Part shown: positions 1 to 8,374 of the stretch, piece by piece
Layout of the letters: every line of letters starts with the position of its first letter
How positions within the stretch are numbered: position 1 is the stretch's first letter
Source: CAZKJL01 sp964611095
GTDB lineage: Bacteria; Patescibacteriota; Gracilibacteria; Peribacterales; Peribacteraceae
Assembly: GCA_964611095.1 (NCBI GenBank)
Contig: CAZSWJ010000009.1
Location: 1 to 53,263, forward strand
Length of the DNA stretch: 53,263 bases
Direction: 5' to 3'
Position numbers and translations under genes: made by a program
Notes under the pieces: model-generated
Databases searched by the model: none
Told to the model about the DNA's origin: nothing
Seen by the model: the letters and a program-made list of their open reading frames with translations, nothing else

Positions 1-438
1 GCGGTGGTTTGCGCTCGTCGCATCGAAGCCGATGCCGCAACCGAAACATGCATGCGTAATCCGGCTTGTCGTCAGGCGCAGATGCAGAACAGCATGAGCA
101 GCAGCTGCATTGCCTCCACACCCTGCGGCGTGGGTGGCGTCACCGTCTGCGGAGCTTCCGGCCAATCATACTGTTCCAGCGTTTCCAGTTCCGCATGCAG
201 CGGCGGTCAGCCCTGCGGCGTGAACGGAGTCACGGCCTGTGACGTGAACGGCAACAGTTTCTGCTCCAGCGTTTCTTCGTCCAGCTCAGCTCCTGCTGCG
301 TCCTCCGTGGACTGCAGCAAGCCTCGCCCGACCACTGCTCAGAACGTCGATCGTAAAATCGCATGGGATGAAATCTGTGTCGCAACGCCCCTGCGCAATG
401 CTGCGAATTCCGCAGCCGCACGTGCACGAGGTCAGTAG
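1..438 (+). CDS. C-terminal part of a Cys/Ser-rich, probably secreted protein
   Basis: The reading frame is open from the first base of the window to a TAG at 436-438, so the gene is cut at its 5' end and its true start is not visible. About 145 residues remain. They contain two copies of a short unit of the form PCGVxGVTxC followed by CSSVSSS, then a Ser-rich linker and a less repetitive tail (DCSKPRP to ARARGQ). Cys-rich, Ser-rich composition of this type also occurs in the four paralogues at 19.6-24 kb and the lipoprotein at 44.3 kb, so an extracytoplasmic location is likely. I do not recognise a named family. Confidence 0.6.
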   Translation, partial: AVVCARRIEADAATETCMRNPACRQAQMQNSMSSSCIASTPCGVGGVTVCGASGQSYCSSVSSSACSGGQPCGVNGVTACDVNGNSFCSSVSSSSSAPAASSVDCSKPRPTTAQNVDRKIAWDEICVATPLRNAANSAAARARGQ

Positions 439-445
439 GCATTCA

Positions 446-475
446 TTGACTAAACGATAAAAAGTAGAATAATCT
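446..475 (+). promoter_or_regulatory. Candidate promoter of the kinase gene
   Basis: A TTGACT (-35-like, 446-451) is followed 18 bp later by TAATCT (470-475). An alternative -10, TAGAAT at 465-470, would leave only a 13-bp spacer. Either lies just upstream of the kinase start at 488, so the 5' leader would be very short. No Shine-Dalgarno site is seen. Confidence 0.35.
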
Positions 476-487
476 CCGATAGTCCCC

Positions 488-2644
488 ATGGGCCTGTCGG
501 AGATTTCAGAATCGGCGCAAACAAGGGATGATTCGCGAATCGTCGAGTCCGCTCCCGCATCCATCGAAGTCGATGGCACGCCCGCACTCACGCTCGTCAG
601 GCAAATCTTTTCGGCGAATGCGAATGTTCTCGGCGCCATCGATCATCCGTCGCTTGATCCCGATGCACTCAACCGGTACTGCCAGTTCCTTCTCGAGAGG
701 CAGGCGGCGGGCAAGGGCATCATTACCATCGATGACTTTTTGGTGGAGGGTATGTCGAATGACGGCGATGAAGCTTTCCTCATCGAGGATCGCGTCGGAA
801 AAGGCGGACTCGCAACCGTGTACGGCGTGCGGTCTCTCAAGAGCGTCGATCGCAAGCAGGCGCTCAAAGCACCGCCGGACATCAGCGTGGATCCCGTCCT
901 CGACATGAAAAGCGGCATGCCGTTCGTCGCGACATCCGAGAGCGGGTCCAACGCGCAAAAGCGCGAGAGATTCAACCGTGAGTGCAGGAATCTTCTGCGT
1001 GTTTCCAGGGTCGATCCGGGTGCCGTTCCCTCGCGAGGAACAGTTGGCGTTCGTCGCTTGCATAAGGGCTCCGTTGATATTTACCATCCGTTCTACACGC
1101 AGGAATTGATCCAAGGAATGTCGCTCAAGGATCTGCTCGTCTCGCTCGAGAAAGAAGGACGCGTCCTGGATGTCGAAGACGCCGTCAGCATCTTCATGCA
1201 GTTCCTCGTGAGCCTGAGCGCGGTTCACAAAGGAGGTGTCGTGCACCGCGACATCAAACCCGAAAACGTGATGCTCCGTCGCGACGGAAAGCGTGCGGTG
1301 ATCGTGGACTTCGGCATGTCATTCATCGTCGATGAAGGACAGGAGGACGTGGATCACACCGTGACCTCCGATCATACGTTTACCGGAACGTTGGAATACG
1401 CTTCGCCCGAACAGGTCGCGAATTCGGCAGACGTCACTCCTCAGTCCGACGCGAATTCCGCAGCGCAAATCCTCGTCAGAATGCTGACGCAGAAATCGTA
1501 CTACTCATCGAATCCTCTCCTCCGTAACAAAGGCGACTACGAAGACCCCGCGGTTCTCGGCATTCTGGGGGAAGCGTTGGCACGCAGCCGTGCGACCGAA
1601 GGCGACCGTGATTTCGCTTTCAAGACGATCTGTCGCATCCTCACGCCCGAGCCCGGCGACAGGCCCTCCATCGAGGAGCTCGGTGTCGCGCTTCGTCCGC
1701 TCAGCCGTTACGCCGCATCTTCGCGTGACTCTTCCGCCTCTGCACTTTCTTCGGGTGCGGCAACGAAAGATTACGACACGTCGGCACACCACCGGGAATT
1801 CGAAACGTTCGCCGAGGAGGTCAGGTCCGGAATGCACGTTCTGCCGATGCTCGACGACAGCTATGCGCGCCGCTCCTCGCTTCCGCCCACTCCGTCGTCG
1901 CACCGCATGAGCACCCGCAAGAAAGTCGGTTGGACCATGGCCGCCGGGGCGGGTCTTCTTCTTGCGACCGGGGTCATCATGGATCGGATGTGGACCAGAG
2001 CCGATGCCGTCACCCCGGATGCGCCTCCGTCGGCGCCCGAAGATCCGTCGCTCAAAAACATCAGGGATATTCGGGACTATGCGGTCGAGCTCGATGAGCG
2101 CGGCGAGCCCGTCAGCTTGACGTTGTTCGCAACCACCGATGCGGCGGTGAAGCTCAATGCCGCCACCGATTTCTCGACACATAAAATCGGCGGAAAGATT
2201 CGTGCCTTCACGTTCAACTTCACCGATGAGAAGCAGATGCTCGGCATCATCGGCGAGAAGGGCAGGGAATTCCTGGATCCCGAACTTCAGAAGGAGGGCA
2301 TGAAAGGCATAAGCTTCTTCGATCCGAAAACCGGTGCCGTGGTCACCTTCATCGACCATCAAGTCGGAGTCTTCGTGGAAAACCCCTCCGACGGAACGTC
2401 GGTGTGTTACAGCGATTACCGAAGCACCTGGAAGGTGAAGGATGGCAAGCACGTGAAAGACGCGGCCGGCTTTGCGGATGACGAGCTTGCCACCGCGGCC
2501 CTCCATCGAATTTTGGAAGATCTTCGAACGAATCAATTCACCGCATTCGAACGCCGCGAGCCCGAGAAGCGCAAGCTCATCGACTCGCTGAATCAGCTCA
2601 TGCGCATGGCGGCGGAGCACAGGAAGAAAACGACGGCGCAGTAG
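488..2644 (+). CDS. Membrane-anchored Hanks-type Ser/Thr protein kinase
   Basis: The 718-residue protein has an N-terminal extension of about 95 residues, then a eukaryotic-like kinase domain. Visible motifs are the Gly-rich loop GKGGLATV (from G104), the invariant lysine in QALKA (K127), the catalytic HRDIKPEN (H253-R254-D255) and the DFG motif (D274). All key catalytic residues are present, so it should be active. A single membrane segment follows at about 480-500, then a C-terminal domain of about 215 residues that would lie outside the cell and could sense a ligand. That domain lacks recognisable PASTA repeats. The ATG at 488 is preceded by a plausible promoter. The TAG stop directly abuts the stop codon of the convergent PKD gene. 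Confidence 0.93.
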   Translation: MGLSEISESAQTRDDSRIVESAPASIEVDGTPALTLVRQIFSANANVLGAIDHPSLDPDALNRYCQFLLERQAAGKGIITIDDFLVEGMSNDGDEAFLIEDRVGKGGLATVYGVRSLKSVDRKQALKAPPDISVDPVLDMKSGMPFVATSESGSNAQKRERFNRECRNLLRVSRVDPGAVPSRGTVGVRRLHKGSVDIYHPFYTQELIQGMSLKDLLVSLEKEGRVLDVEDAVSIFMQFLVSLSAVHKGGVVHRDIKPENVMLRRDGKRAVIVDFGMSFIVDEGQEDVDHTVTSDHTFTGTLEYASPEQVANSADVTPQSDANSAAQILVRMLTQKSYYSSNPLLRNKGDYEDPAVLGILGEALARSRATEGDRDFAFKTICRILTPEPGDRPSIEELGVALRPLSRYAASSRDSSASALSSGAATKDYDTSAHHREFETFAEEVRSGMHVLPMLDDSYARRSSLPPTPSSHRMSTRKKVGWTMAAGAGLLLATGVIMDRMWTRADAVTPDAPPSAPEDPSLKNIRDIRDYAVELDERGEPVSLTLFATTDAAVKLNAATDFSTHKIGGKIRAFTFNFTDEKQMLGIIGEKGREFLDPELQKEGMKGISFFDPKTGAVVTFIDHQVGVFVENPSDGTSVCYSDYRSTWKVKDGKHVKDAAGFADDELATAALHRILEDLRTNQFTAFERREPEKRKLIDSLNQLMRMAAEHRKKTTAQ

Positions 2645-4675
2645 CTATTTTTGCAGACTGTCCGCCGAAATGATGGCGATGGTCGGCTCGGTGTCGTCCG
2701 GCTTTTTTGCGACCGCAGTGCCCTGCTCTTTCGGGAGGATTTCTTTCGGAGCGACTTGGGTCGGAGCGGGAGGGGTCGGTTGAGTCGCGGGCTTCGGAGG
2801 AATCGGAGCTGCCGGAGGAGGAGTCAAAGGTTTCGGCTCAGGCAGCTTCGGTGCTTCTTTCTTTACATCGGGAGTGGCTGCCGCTGGTTTCGGGGCGGCC
2901 TGAGACACGGGTTTCGGTGTCGCGGGCTTCGGTGCGGCAGGTGCGGCGGGAGACTGAGGGGCAGCCGTAGTTTTTGGCTCAGGTTTGGGCTGCGCTTGAA
3001 CAGGATTCGGCGTCTGGTTGGGCTTTGTCTCGGGCTTACTTGCCGGAAGCGGTGCCTTCGGCTTCAGCCAGTCGGGTACCGGGGCGGTGGGCTGCGCTGG
3101 AGCAGGAGTCGGATAAGATGGCTTCGGCAAGGGCTCAGGAGATTTCTGCGGTGCGGAAGACGGTGCGGGTTTCGGCGTCGGAGCGGGGGTTGCTGGTGCA
3201 GCTTCGGTCTTCGGTGCGTTCGCTTTTGCGAGCCACGGAGGAACGGGTGCACTGGCGGTGCTCGGCGTTTCATTCGTACGAGTCTGCGAGGTGAATTCGG
3301 TCTTCGCCTTTTCTCGTTCCACGACGACTTCGGCATCTTGAACCGCAGTGACGGGTTTTGTCGTATCGCGCTTCAGCTTCATCGGTTCGGTTTCCTCCTT
3401 GACCGTCACGCCGTCCTTCTTGACGATGGTTCCTTCCATTTTTTCAAGCGTCTGCTGAATAGAAACGGTCGTCTTGCGCTTCAGCCAGGTGAAGAGAATG
3501 AAGAGTCCCACCGCAATAGCGAGCAGGAATCCGATGATGAGAACGACTTTGAAGATCGCCCCGAACGATGACGTAGGCGAGCCGCCCGTTGCTGAGCTGC
3601 TCTGCATCGACGATGACAATGAGCCGGATGTACCGACGGAAGAACTTTGCGAGGAGGAAACGACGGAACCCGAATCGATGAAGACCGTGTCGGTTCCGGA
3701 GTACACCAACTCACCGGTCGCAATATCATGGACGGACAGGCTGACGGTGTAATTTCCCGCGCCGAGGTACGTGTGCATCGGCGTGTCGAGCAAGCTTCTG
3801 GACCTGTCGCCGAAGTCCCATTCGTAGAGCAGCTGCTTGCCCTCGATTTGGGCTTGCGTCAGGGCTGCGGCGAATCTGACCGAGAGTCCGTCGCGCTGCA
3901 TGACGATCGCGCTGCCTTGCGCAGGACCACTCGAACTTGTTGCCGAGGAGGATACCTGCACGAGTCCGGTGAACGAAATGTTCACCGTTGCTTCCGCCGG
4001 GACCGGGTTGCTGAGTTCCGTCGTCTGCAGGCGAACCGATCGAGCCCCGGTCTTGGGCATGAAGTACACGTAGACCGGACTGCCCGATTTTTCCGAGATC
4101 GTGCCTTGGTTATCGAAATCATCCGCAGGATCGCCGTTCCCGTCGGAGTCGACGGACGTGTCCAGATCCAGACTGTAGCGCGAGATGTTTCCCGTCGACT
4201 TGCTTGCATCGATGCGTACGATGCCGCCTTCCGCGGGGAGGCCGATGCTGCCGTTTGTGGCTCCCGGATCCGTGACGATGATGGCGGAGAGAGTTCCTTG
4301 CGTCGCGATCGCATCATCGGGGAGAGTTTCGCTCGGCTCGGTCACGACGAGCGTGAAGGCACGATACTCATTCGTATTCGTCTGAGGATCCTGCATGCTG
4401 ACGTCCAGCACGTAGGTTCCGGCTTCGGCAAGGCGCGCCTGAAAGAACATCGTGCGCTGAGCAGCCACGAACTTGCGGTCCTTCGTGAGAATCCAGTTGT
4501 ACTGCGTTTTCTTCGAAAGAGGGTCGGAAGCGATTTCAAGAGTCTGGCCGGCCTCGATGCGAATCGACGTCGGCTCGATGGCGGAGGTTTGCTGCAGTGC
4601 CACCGTTGCGGTGATGGCGGAAAGCACCAGGAGCCCCAGAGCCGAAAGCCGATATGCGGTGTTCTTGTTCTTCAT
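2645..4675 (-). CDS. PKD-domain membrane protein with Pro-rich cytoplasmic tail
   Basis: The 676-residue protein starts at the ATG at 4673-4675 (MKNKNTAYRL). The frame stays open further upstream, but that part overlaps the next gene and looks spurious. Order of parts: an N-terminal hydrophobic segment (about 8-30); an Ig/PKD-like ectodomain, with a clear PKD motif WDFGD near residue 285 followed by a YxxxGxYTVSLSV strand; a Ser-rich linker; a membrane segment at about 368-398; and a cytoplasmic tail of about 278 residues very rich in Pro, Ala and Lys. The tail contains two short PVPxWL motifs (PVPPWLAK and PVPDWLKPK). PKD modules usually mediate extracellular protein or carbohydrate contacts. 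It begins 2 nt after the small membrane gene at 4678-5073, so the two are almost certainly cotranscribed. No exact family name can be given. Confidence 0.85.
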   Translation of the reverse strand: MKNKNTAYRLSALGLLVLSAITATVALQQTSAIEPTSIRIEAGQTLEIASDPLSKKTQYNWILTKDRKFVAAQRTMFFQARLAEAGTYVLDVSMQDPQTNTNEYRAFTLVVTEPSETLPDDAIATQGTLSAIIVTDPGATNGSIGLPAEGGIVRIDASKSTGNISRYSLDLDTSVDSDGNGDPADDFDNQGTISEKSGSPVYVYFMPKTGARSVRLQTTELSNPVPAEATVNISFTGLVQVSSSATSSSGPAQGSAIVMQRDGLSVRFAAALTQAQIEGKQLLYEWDFGDRSRSLLDTPMHTYLGAGNYTVSLSVHDIATGELVYSGTDTVFIDSGSVVSSSQSSSVGTSGSLSSSMQSSSATGGSPTSSFGAIFKVVLIIGFLLAIAVGLFILFTWLKRKTTVSIQQTLEKMEGTIVKKDGVTVKEETEPMKLKRDTTKPVTAVQDAEVVVEREKAKTEFTSQTRTNETPSTASAPVPPWLAKANAPKTEAAPATPAPTPKPAPSSAPQKSPEPLPKPSYPTPAPAQPTAPVPDWLKPKAPLPASKPETKPNQTPNPVQAQPKPEPKTTAAPQSPAAPAAPKPATPKPVSQAAPKPAAATPDVKKEAPKLPEPKPLTPPPAAPIPPKPATQPTPPAPTQVAPKEILPKEQGTAVAKKPDDTEPTIAIISADSLQK

Positions 4676-4677
4676 GA

Positions 4678-5073
4678 TCAGCCGAGGACGTTGTTGACCC
4701 ATGAGACGATGACGCGGGCGAGCAGGATCAGGACGATACCCACGATAACGTAGATGATGATCTGTTTGGCTTTGTCCTTCTGACCTTCGTCGCCGTTGCT
4801 CACGATGAGGTAGATGCCTGCGACGATGATGGCAACGACGGCGAGGAGCAGGATGATGTCCAGCACGTAGATGATGATTCTGATGATGAGTGCACGGAGA
4901 CTTGTTTCCTGCGCAATGCCTCCGAGTCCTGCAGCGGCTCCCAATCCCTGAAAGATTCCTCCGCCACCGTAGACCGCGGCATGGGCCTCGGGACTGAACG
5001 CAAATGCGGCGATGACAGCCAATGGAATGGCTGCCCATACGCGCTTCAGATACTGGTTGAGTGTGTGTGTCAT
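4678..5073 (-). CDS. Small two-TM membrane protein, VirB2/TrbC-like
   Basis: The 131-residue protein has an N-terminal signal-like segment ending near AHA (about residue 32), a Gly/Ala-rich stretch, and two strong membrane segments (about 64-86 and 102-122) separated by a short charged loop (GDEGQKDKAKQ). This architecture resembles VirB2/TrbC-type pilin-like proteins, which are common in CPR genomes; the assignment rests on topology, not on a diagnostic motif. A TATCAT hexamer lies 10 nt upstream of the ATG on the minus strand. The PKD membrane protein gene follows 2 nt after the stop, so a joint envelope role is inferred. Confidence 0.75.
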   Translation of the reverse strand: MTHTLNQYLKRVWAAIPLAVIAAFAFSPEAHAAVYGGGGIFQGLGAAAGLGGIAQETSLRALIIRIIIYVLDIILLLAVVAIIVAGIYLIVSNGDEGQKDKAKQIIIYVIVGIVLILLARVIVSWVNNVLG

Positions 5074-5123
5074 GTATCTCTCTATGATACCATAAACGGC
5101 ATAAAAACGCCATATCCCGTCCC

Positions 5124-6134
5124 ATGAATTCCCACAGTTCCCGTCGGCTCAAAAAACTGCGTCTTTTGCTCAAAAAGAAGCCAAAAAAGCCATTAATCGT
5201 CACGAATCTGACCAATATCAGGTACCTGACGGGCTTGCAGCTTTCGTCGGGTGTTTTGATCGTAGATCCCCGCAGGGCCACCCTGTTCGTCGACAGTCGG
5301 TACAGCGAAGCGGCTCTCTCCGCAGGCAAGAGCTTCGTCGTGCGTGATCCCACGATCCTCGGAGACTTCATGAAGAAGGCAAAGACACTCGCGTTCGAAT
5401 CCGGTGACGTCACCGTTGCCCGCATGGACCGGTGGAAAAAATCGTGCAAGAAGACCAAGTTCATTCCGACATCCGGTCTCGTGGAAGGGCTCCGCAGAAA
5501 AAAAGATCCCGAAGAAATCCGGTTGATTCGACGCGCGTGCTCCATCACCAAGAAAGTGCTTCGGAACATTCCGAGCATGCTCGTGCCCGGAGTCACGGAA
5601 CTTGGGCTCCGTTTGCAGATCGAAAAGGCATGCTACGACCTCGGTGCCGAGGGCATGGCGTTCGAGACCATCGTGGGCTTCGGTGAGCACACCTCGAGGC
5701 CGCACCATCACGCCACGACCAGAAAGCTCAAGCGCGGAGACATCGTGCAGATCGACATGGGGTGTTCGCTTCGAGGATACTGCAGCGATTACAGCAGAGT
5801 GTTCTTCACGGGGCCCGAAAACTCCGATCATAAAAAAGCGTATCGAGCCCTGATTGAAGCCAAAAAATCAGCTGAGTTTTTGCTGAGACCAGGAGTAACG
5901 AATCATGCGCTCGATGCGGAGGCGCGGAGGGTCCTTGCACGGTATGGCTACGGCAAAGAATTCTCTCACGCGCTCGGGCACGGCGTCGGACTCGACATTC
6001 ATGAAGGCATCACCTTTTCCAAGAAGGCGCCCAAGGAAAAAGTTTACAAGAACGAAGTCGTGACGCTCGAGCCGGGCCTCTATTTCCCGGGGAAGTTCGG
6101 CATGCGCATCGAGGACACGTACGTCGTTTCGTGA
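5124..6134 (+). CDS. M24 metallopeptidase (Xaa-Pro dipeptidase/aminopeptidase P family)
   Basis: The 336-residue protein has a creatinase-like N-terminal domain (about 1-120) and a pita-bread catalytic domain. All five metal ligands of the family are visible: D211 (in VQIDMGC), D222 (in YCSDYSR), H286 (in GHGVG), E316 (in TLEPGLY) and E330 (in RIEDTYVV). It should be a cytoplasmic two-metal enzyme removing N-terminal residues next to proline; whether it acts on dipeptides or longer peptides cannot be told. It is divergent from the VirB2-like gene, with a 50-bp shared intergenic region. It ends in TGA, 27 nt before the asparaginase-family gene. Confidence 0.93.
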   Translation: MNSHSSRRLKKLRLLLKKKPKKPLIVTNLTNIRYLTGLQLSSGVLIVDPRRATLFVDSRYSEAALSAGKSFVVRDPTILGDFMKKAKTLAFESGDVTVARMDRWKKSCKKTKFIPTSGLVEGLRRKKDPEEIRLIRRACSITKKVLRNIPSMLVPGVTELGLRLQIEKACYDLGAEGMAFETIVGFGEHTSRPHHHATTRKLKRGDIVQIDMGCSLRGYCSDYSRVFFTGPENSDHKKAYRALIEAKKSAEFLLRPGVTNHALDAEARRVLARYGYGKEFSHALGHGVGLDIHEGITFSKKAPKEKVYKNEVVTLEPGLYFPGKFGMRIEDTYVVS

Positions 6135-6149
6135 TCGACGAAGCCGTGG

Positions 6150-6155
6150 TATCAT
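6150..6155 (+). promoter_or_regulatory. -10 hexamer placing the transcript start at the ATG of the asparaginase-family gene
   Basis: TATCAT ends exactly 6 nt before the ATG at 6162, so transcription would begin at or next to the start codon (leaderless mRNA). No good -35 is seen. Confidence 0.45.
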
Positions 6156-6161
6156 TTCGTC

Positions 6162-7160
6162 ATGGCCAGAAAGAAGATTGCCGTGCTGTACGTCGGCGGT
6201 TCCATCGGCATGATTCGCAATCGCAAGACGAGCCGCATCGAGCCCATCGAGTCGCTCGTCGAGATTCACCGATTCATTCCGCAGGCACAGCGTGAAGTCT
6301 CGCTCGAATTTCACTCCATCGCGAACCTCGGTTCGTCGGAGGTCACACCCGAACACTGGGTGCAAATGGCAAAGACCATCGAAGATTTGTACGATCGCGT
6401 GGAAGGCGTCGTCATCATTCACGGAACGAATACGATGGCCTATACCGCTGCAGCATTGAGTTTCGCACTCCAGAACCTCAGCAAGCCCATCGTCCTCACG
6501 GGCTCACTCATGCCCATCGATGACTTGGGCAGCGACGCCCAGATGAACCTGACGTATGCCATTCAAGCGGCGGAGCTGGACATCGCCGAAGTGTGCATCG
6601 CCCTCGGGCCCCGCGTGCTCCGCGGCAGCAGAGCAAAGAAGGCGGATCAGTCGATCTTGGAGACGTTCACGAGCCCGCAATTTCCGCCGCTGGCCGAGTT
6701 CAACACGTCGGTCGCACTTCACCCGTGGAGAACGGTCAGGCGCAAGCGGACGCTCGAGGTGAAATCGCAGTTCGACCCGAACGTCGTCTCCGTCACGTTG
6801 CACCCGGGTATGCCTGCGGCGTATTTCGACGCAGTGCTTGCCGCAAAGCCCCACGGCATCGTGCTGCGGGCGTACGGACTGGGCATGCTTCCGGAACATT
6901 TGTTCCCGTGGATTCGCACCGTCACCAAAATGGAAATTCCGGTCGTCATCGCGTCCCAGCTTCTGCGCGGATCCATCGATCTCCATCTGTACCGAAAGCA
7001 GCTCATGCTCGAGGAGCTCGGCGTCATCTCCGGCAAGGACATGACGTACGAATGCGCCGTGGTGAAACTCATGTGGGCCCTCAAGCAAACCACGAACGTC
7101 CGCCGCATCCGTGATCTCATGGAGCGCAATTTGGTCGGAGAATTATCGGACACGATCTGA
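6162..7160 (+). CDS. ansA: Type I L-asparaginase family protein with altered catalytic residues
   Basis: The 332-residue protein follows the cytoplasmic AnsA fold from end to end: YVGGSIGM at the N-terminus, HGTNTMAYTAAALSF near residue 87, VLTGSLMP and SDAQMN, then the C-terminal domain with RGSIDLHLY. The usual enzyme hydrolyses asparagine to aspartate and ammonia. Three positions differ from active enzymes: the N-terminal nucleophile threonine is Ser14 (GGS instead of GGT), the catalytic aspartate of HGTDTM is Asn90, and the substrate-binding SSD motif reads SSE. Thr89 and the lysine in RAKKAD remain. The protein may have changed substrate or lost hydrolysis; family membership is secure, activity is not. 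It lies upstream of tRNA-Leu(UAA). Confidence 0.88.
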   Translation: MARKKIAVLYVGGSIGMIRNRKTSRIEPIESLVEIHRFIPQAQREVSLEFHSIANLGSSEVTPEHWVQMAKTIEDLYDRVEGVVIIHGTNTMAYTAAALSFALQNLSKPIVLTGSLMPIDDLGSDAQMNLTYAIQAAELDIAEVCIALGPRVLRGSRAKKADQSILETFTSPQFPPLAEFNTSVALHPWRTVRRKRTLEVKSQFDPNVVSVTLHPGMPAAYFDAVLAAKPHGIVLRAYGLGMLPEHLFPWIRTVTKMEIPVVIASQLLRGSIDLHLYRKQLMLEELGVISGKDMTYECAVVKLMWALKQTTNVRRIRDLMERNLVGELSDTI

Positions 7161-7203
7161 ACCCGGAGTTCAGGTACACTGAACCCGCTCGATCTTTTTG
7201 CGT

Positions 7204-7291
7204 GCCGAGGTGGCGGAATGGTAGACGCGAGGGACTTAAAATCCCTTATCCGACATAGGATGTGTGGGTTCAATTCCCACCCTCGGCACCA
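7204..7291 (+). tRNA. tRNA-Leu (anticodon UAA)
   Basis: A class II tRNA. The acceptor stem GCCGAGG pairs with CCTCGGC, followed by discriminator A and an encoded CCA (7289-7291). The anticodon loop CTTAAAA carries TAA, there is a long variable arm, and the T arm contains GGTTCAATTCC. The EamA gene starts 67 bp downstream from its own promoter. Confidence 0.96.
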
Positions 7292-7313
7292 GCACAGACG
7301 GGAAAACAGTCTA

Positions 7314-7342
7314 TTAACAAAATTAAGAAAATGTGTTATAAT
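7314..7342 (+). promoter_or_regulatory. Strong extended -10 promoter of the EamA transporter gene
   Basis: TTAACA (-35, 7314-7319), a 17-bp spacer, and TATAAT (7337-7342) preceded by TG at 7334-7335, giving TGTTATAAT. Transcription would start near 7349, about 10 nt before the ATG at 7359. This is one of the best promoter matches in the window. Confidence 0.75.
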
Positions 7343-7358
7343 AAAACAAATAAACATC

Positions 7359-8369
7359 ATGATTTTCAATTTCTCCGATTCGGCGGGACAGAGAAGGTTG
7401 GGCATTACGCTCGCTTTTGGCGCCGTGATTTGGTCCGGTACCTACAATGCGTTGGCCAAGGGGCTGACTCCGTACCTGTCGCCGATCACGTTGCTTTTGC
7501 TCAGCGAAGCGTTGACGGTCACGTTCATTCTCCTCACCTTCGGCATCGTGCCCTTGTGCAAGGAGCTGCGAACGATGAGCGGCAAATCCATCGCCATCGC
7601 GGCCGGCATCGGTCTCCTGAATTCGGCCGTGGCTCCGCTGCTCTGGTTCACGGGTCTTGCCAGAACGTCCGCCATCAATGCGTCCATGCTTTCATCCGCC
7701 GAAGTGCTGTGCGTCCTCATTCTGGGCAGCGTCGTTCTGCGTGAGAGAATCAGCCGCATGCAAGCGTTGGGCGGCCTGACGGTTCTTGTCGGCATCGTCA
7801 TCATCAACGTCGCCTCGGTCTCGGAATCCATCAGCGTTCACATCGGAGACTTACTCGTGCTCATGGGTGCATTCACGTCCGGCACGGGAGCGGTCCTCTT
7901 TAAGAAATATATTTCTCACGTCATGCCGGAGCTCGCCATCGCCATCCGCAACATCACCGCGATTGTCGCCGTTTCCATCGCCGGCTTTTTCCTGTCCCAT
8001 TCTTTCGGAGCCGAGGTGGCTGCTTTTCCGCTGAGGCTCGTTGCCTTGCTCTTGGCTTTCACCTTCTTCTCCCGCTACCTGAACCTTACCTTCTACTACG
8101 AGGCGCTCGACCGCTTGCCGGCAACCACGGTGTCGCTCATCGAAATCGCAACGCCTCTCGCGGGTCTTACGTTCGCCTTCCTCATTTTAGGAGAACAGAT
8201 TCATACCAACCAGATGCTCGGCGGAATCTTCATCGTCTTCGGACTCATGCTCGAGCAGGTCTCCGCGAACACCATGAAATCCATCAGAAGCAGGTCGCTC
8301 TTCCACATCTTGCCGTTCCATCGCAAAGAGACGGTGAGACCCGTCATTGTCTTGCCACGCAACGTGTAG
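7359..8369 (+). CDS. EamA-family (DMT superfamily) transporter
   Basis: The 336-residue, very hydrophobic protein has about ten membrane segments arranged as two EamA repeats, each ending with the family-like pattern of a helix after a PLxxLTFAF- or PLLWFTGLA-type stretch. Such proteins export or exchange small metabolites across the cytoplasmic membrane; the substrate cannot be told. The frame is open back into the tRNA gene, so the ATG at 7359, just downstream of the promoter, is the sensible start. The last 30 residues are basic. It converges on the sortase gene with 5 nt between stop codons. Confidence 0.88.
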   Translation: MIFNFSDSAGQRRLGITLAFGAVIWSGTYNALAKGLTPYLSPITLLLLSEALTVTFILLTFGIVPLCKELRTMSGKSIAIAAGIGLLNSAVAPLLWFTGLARTSAINASMLSSAEVLCVLILGSVVLRERISRMQALGGLTVLVGIVIINVASVSESISVHIGDLLVLMGAFTSGTGAVLFKKYISHVMPELAIAIRNITAIVAVSIAGFFLSHSFGAEVAAFPLRLVALLLAFTFFSRYLNLTFYYEALDRLPATTVSLIEIATPLAGLTFAFLILGEQIHTNQMLGGIFIVFGLMLEQVSANTMKSIRSRSLFHILPFHRKETVRPVIVLPRNV

Positions 8370-8374
8370 CGCCG

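Noticed and set aside
4676..5596. Upstream extension of the PKD gene frame
   Set aside because: It overlaps the VirB2-like gene and the M24 peptidase gene, and its translation is low-complexity; the ATG at 4675 gives a proper membrane-signal start.
7218..7358. Upstream extension of the EamA frame
   Set aside because: It starts within the tRNA-Leu gene and crosses the promoter.
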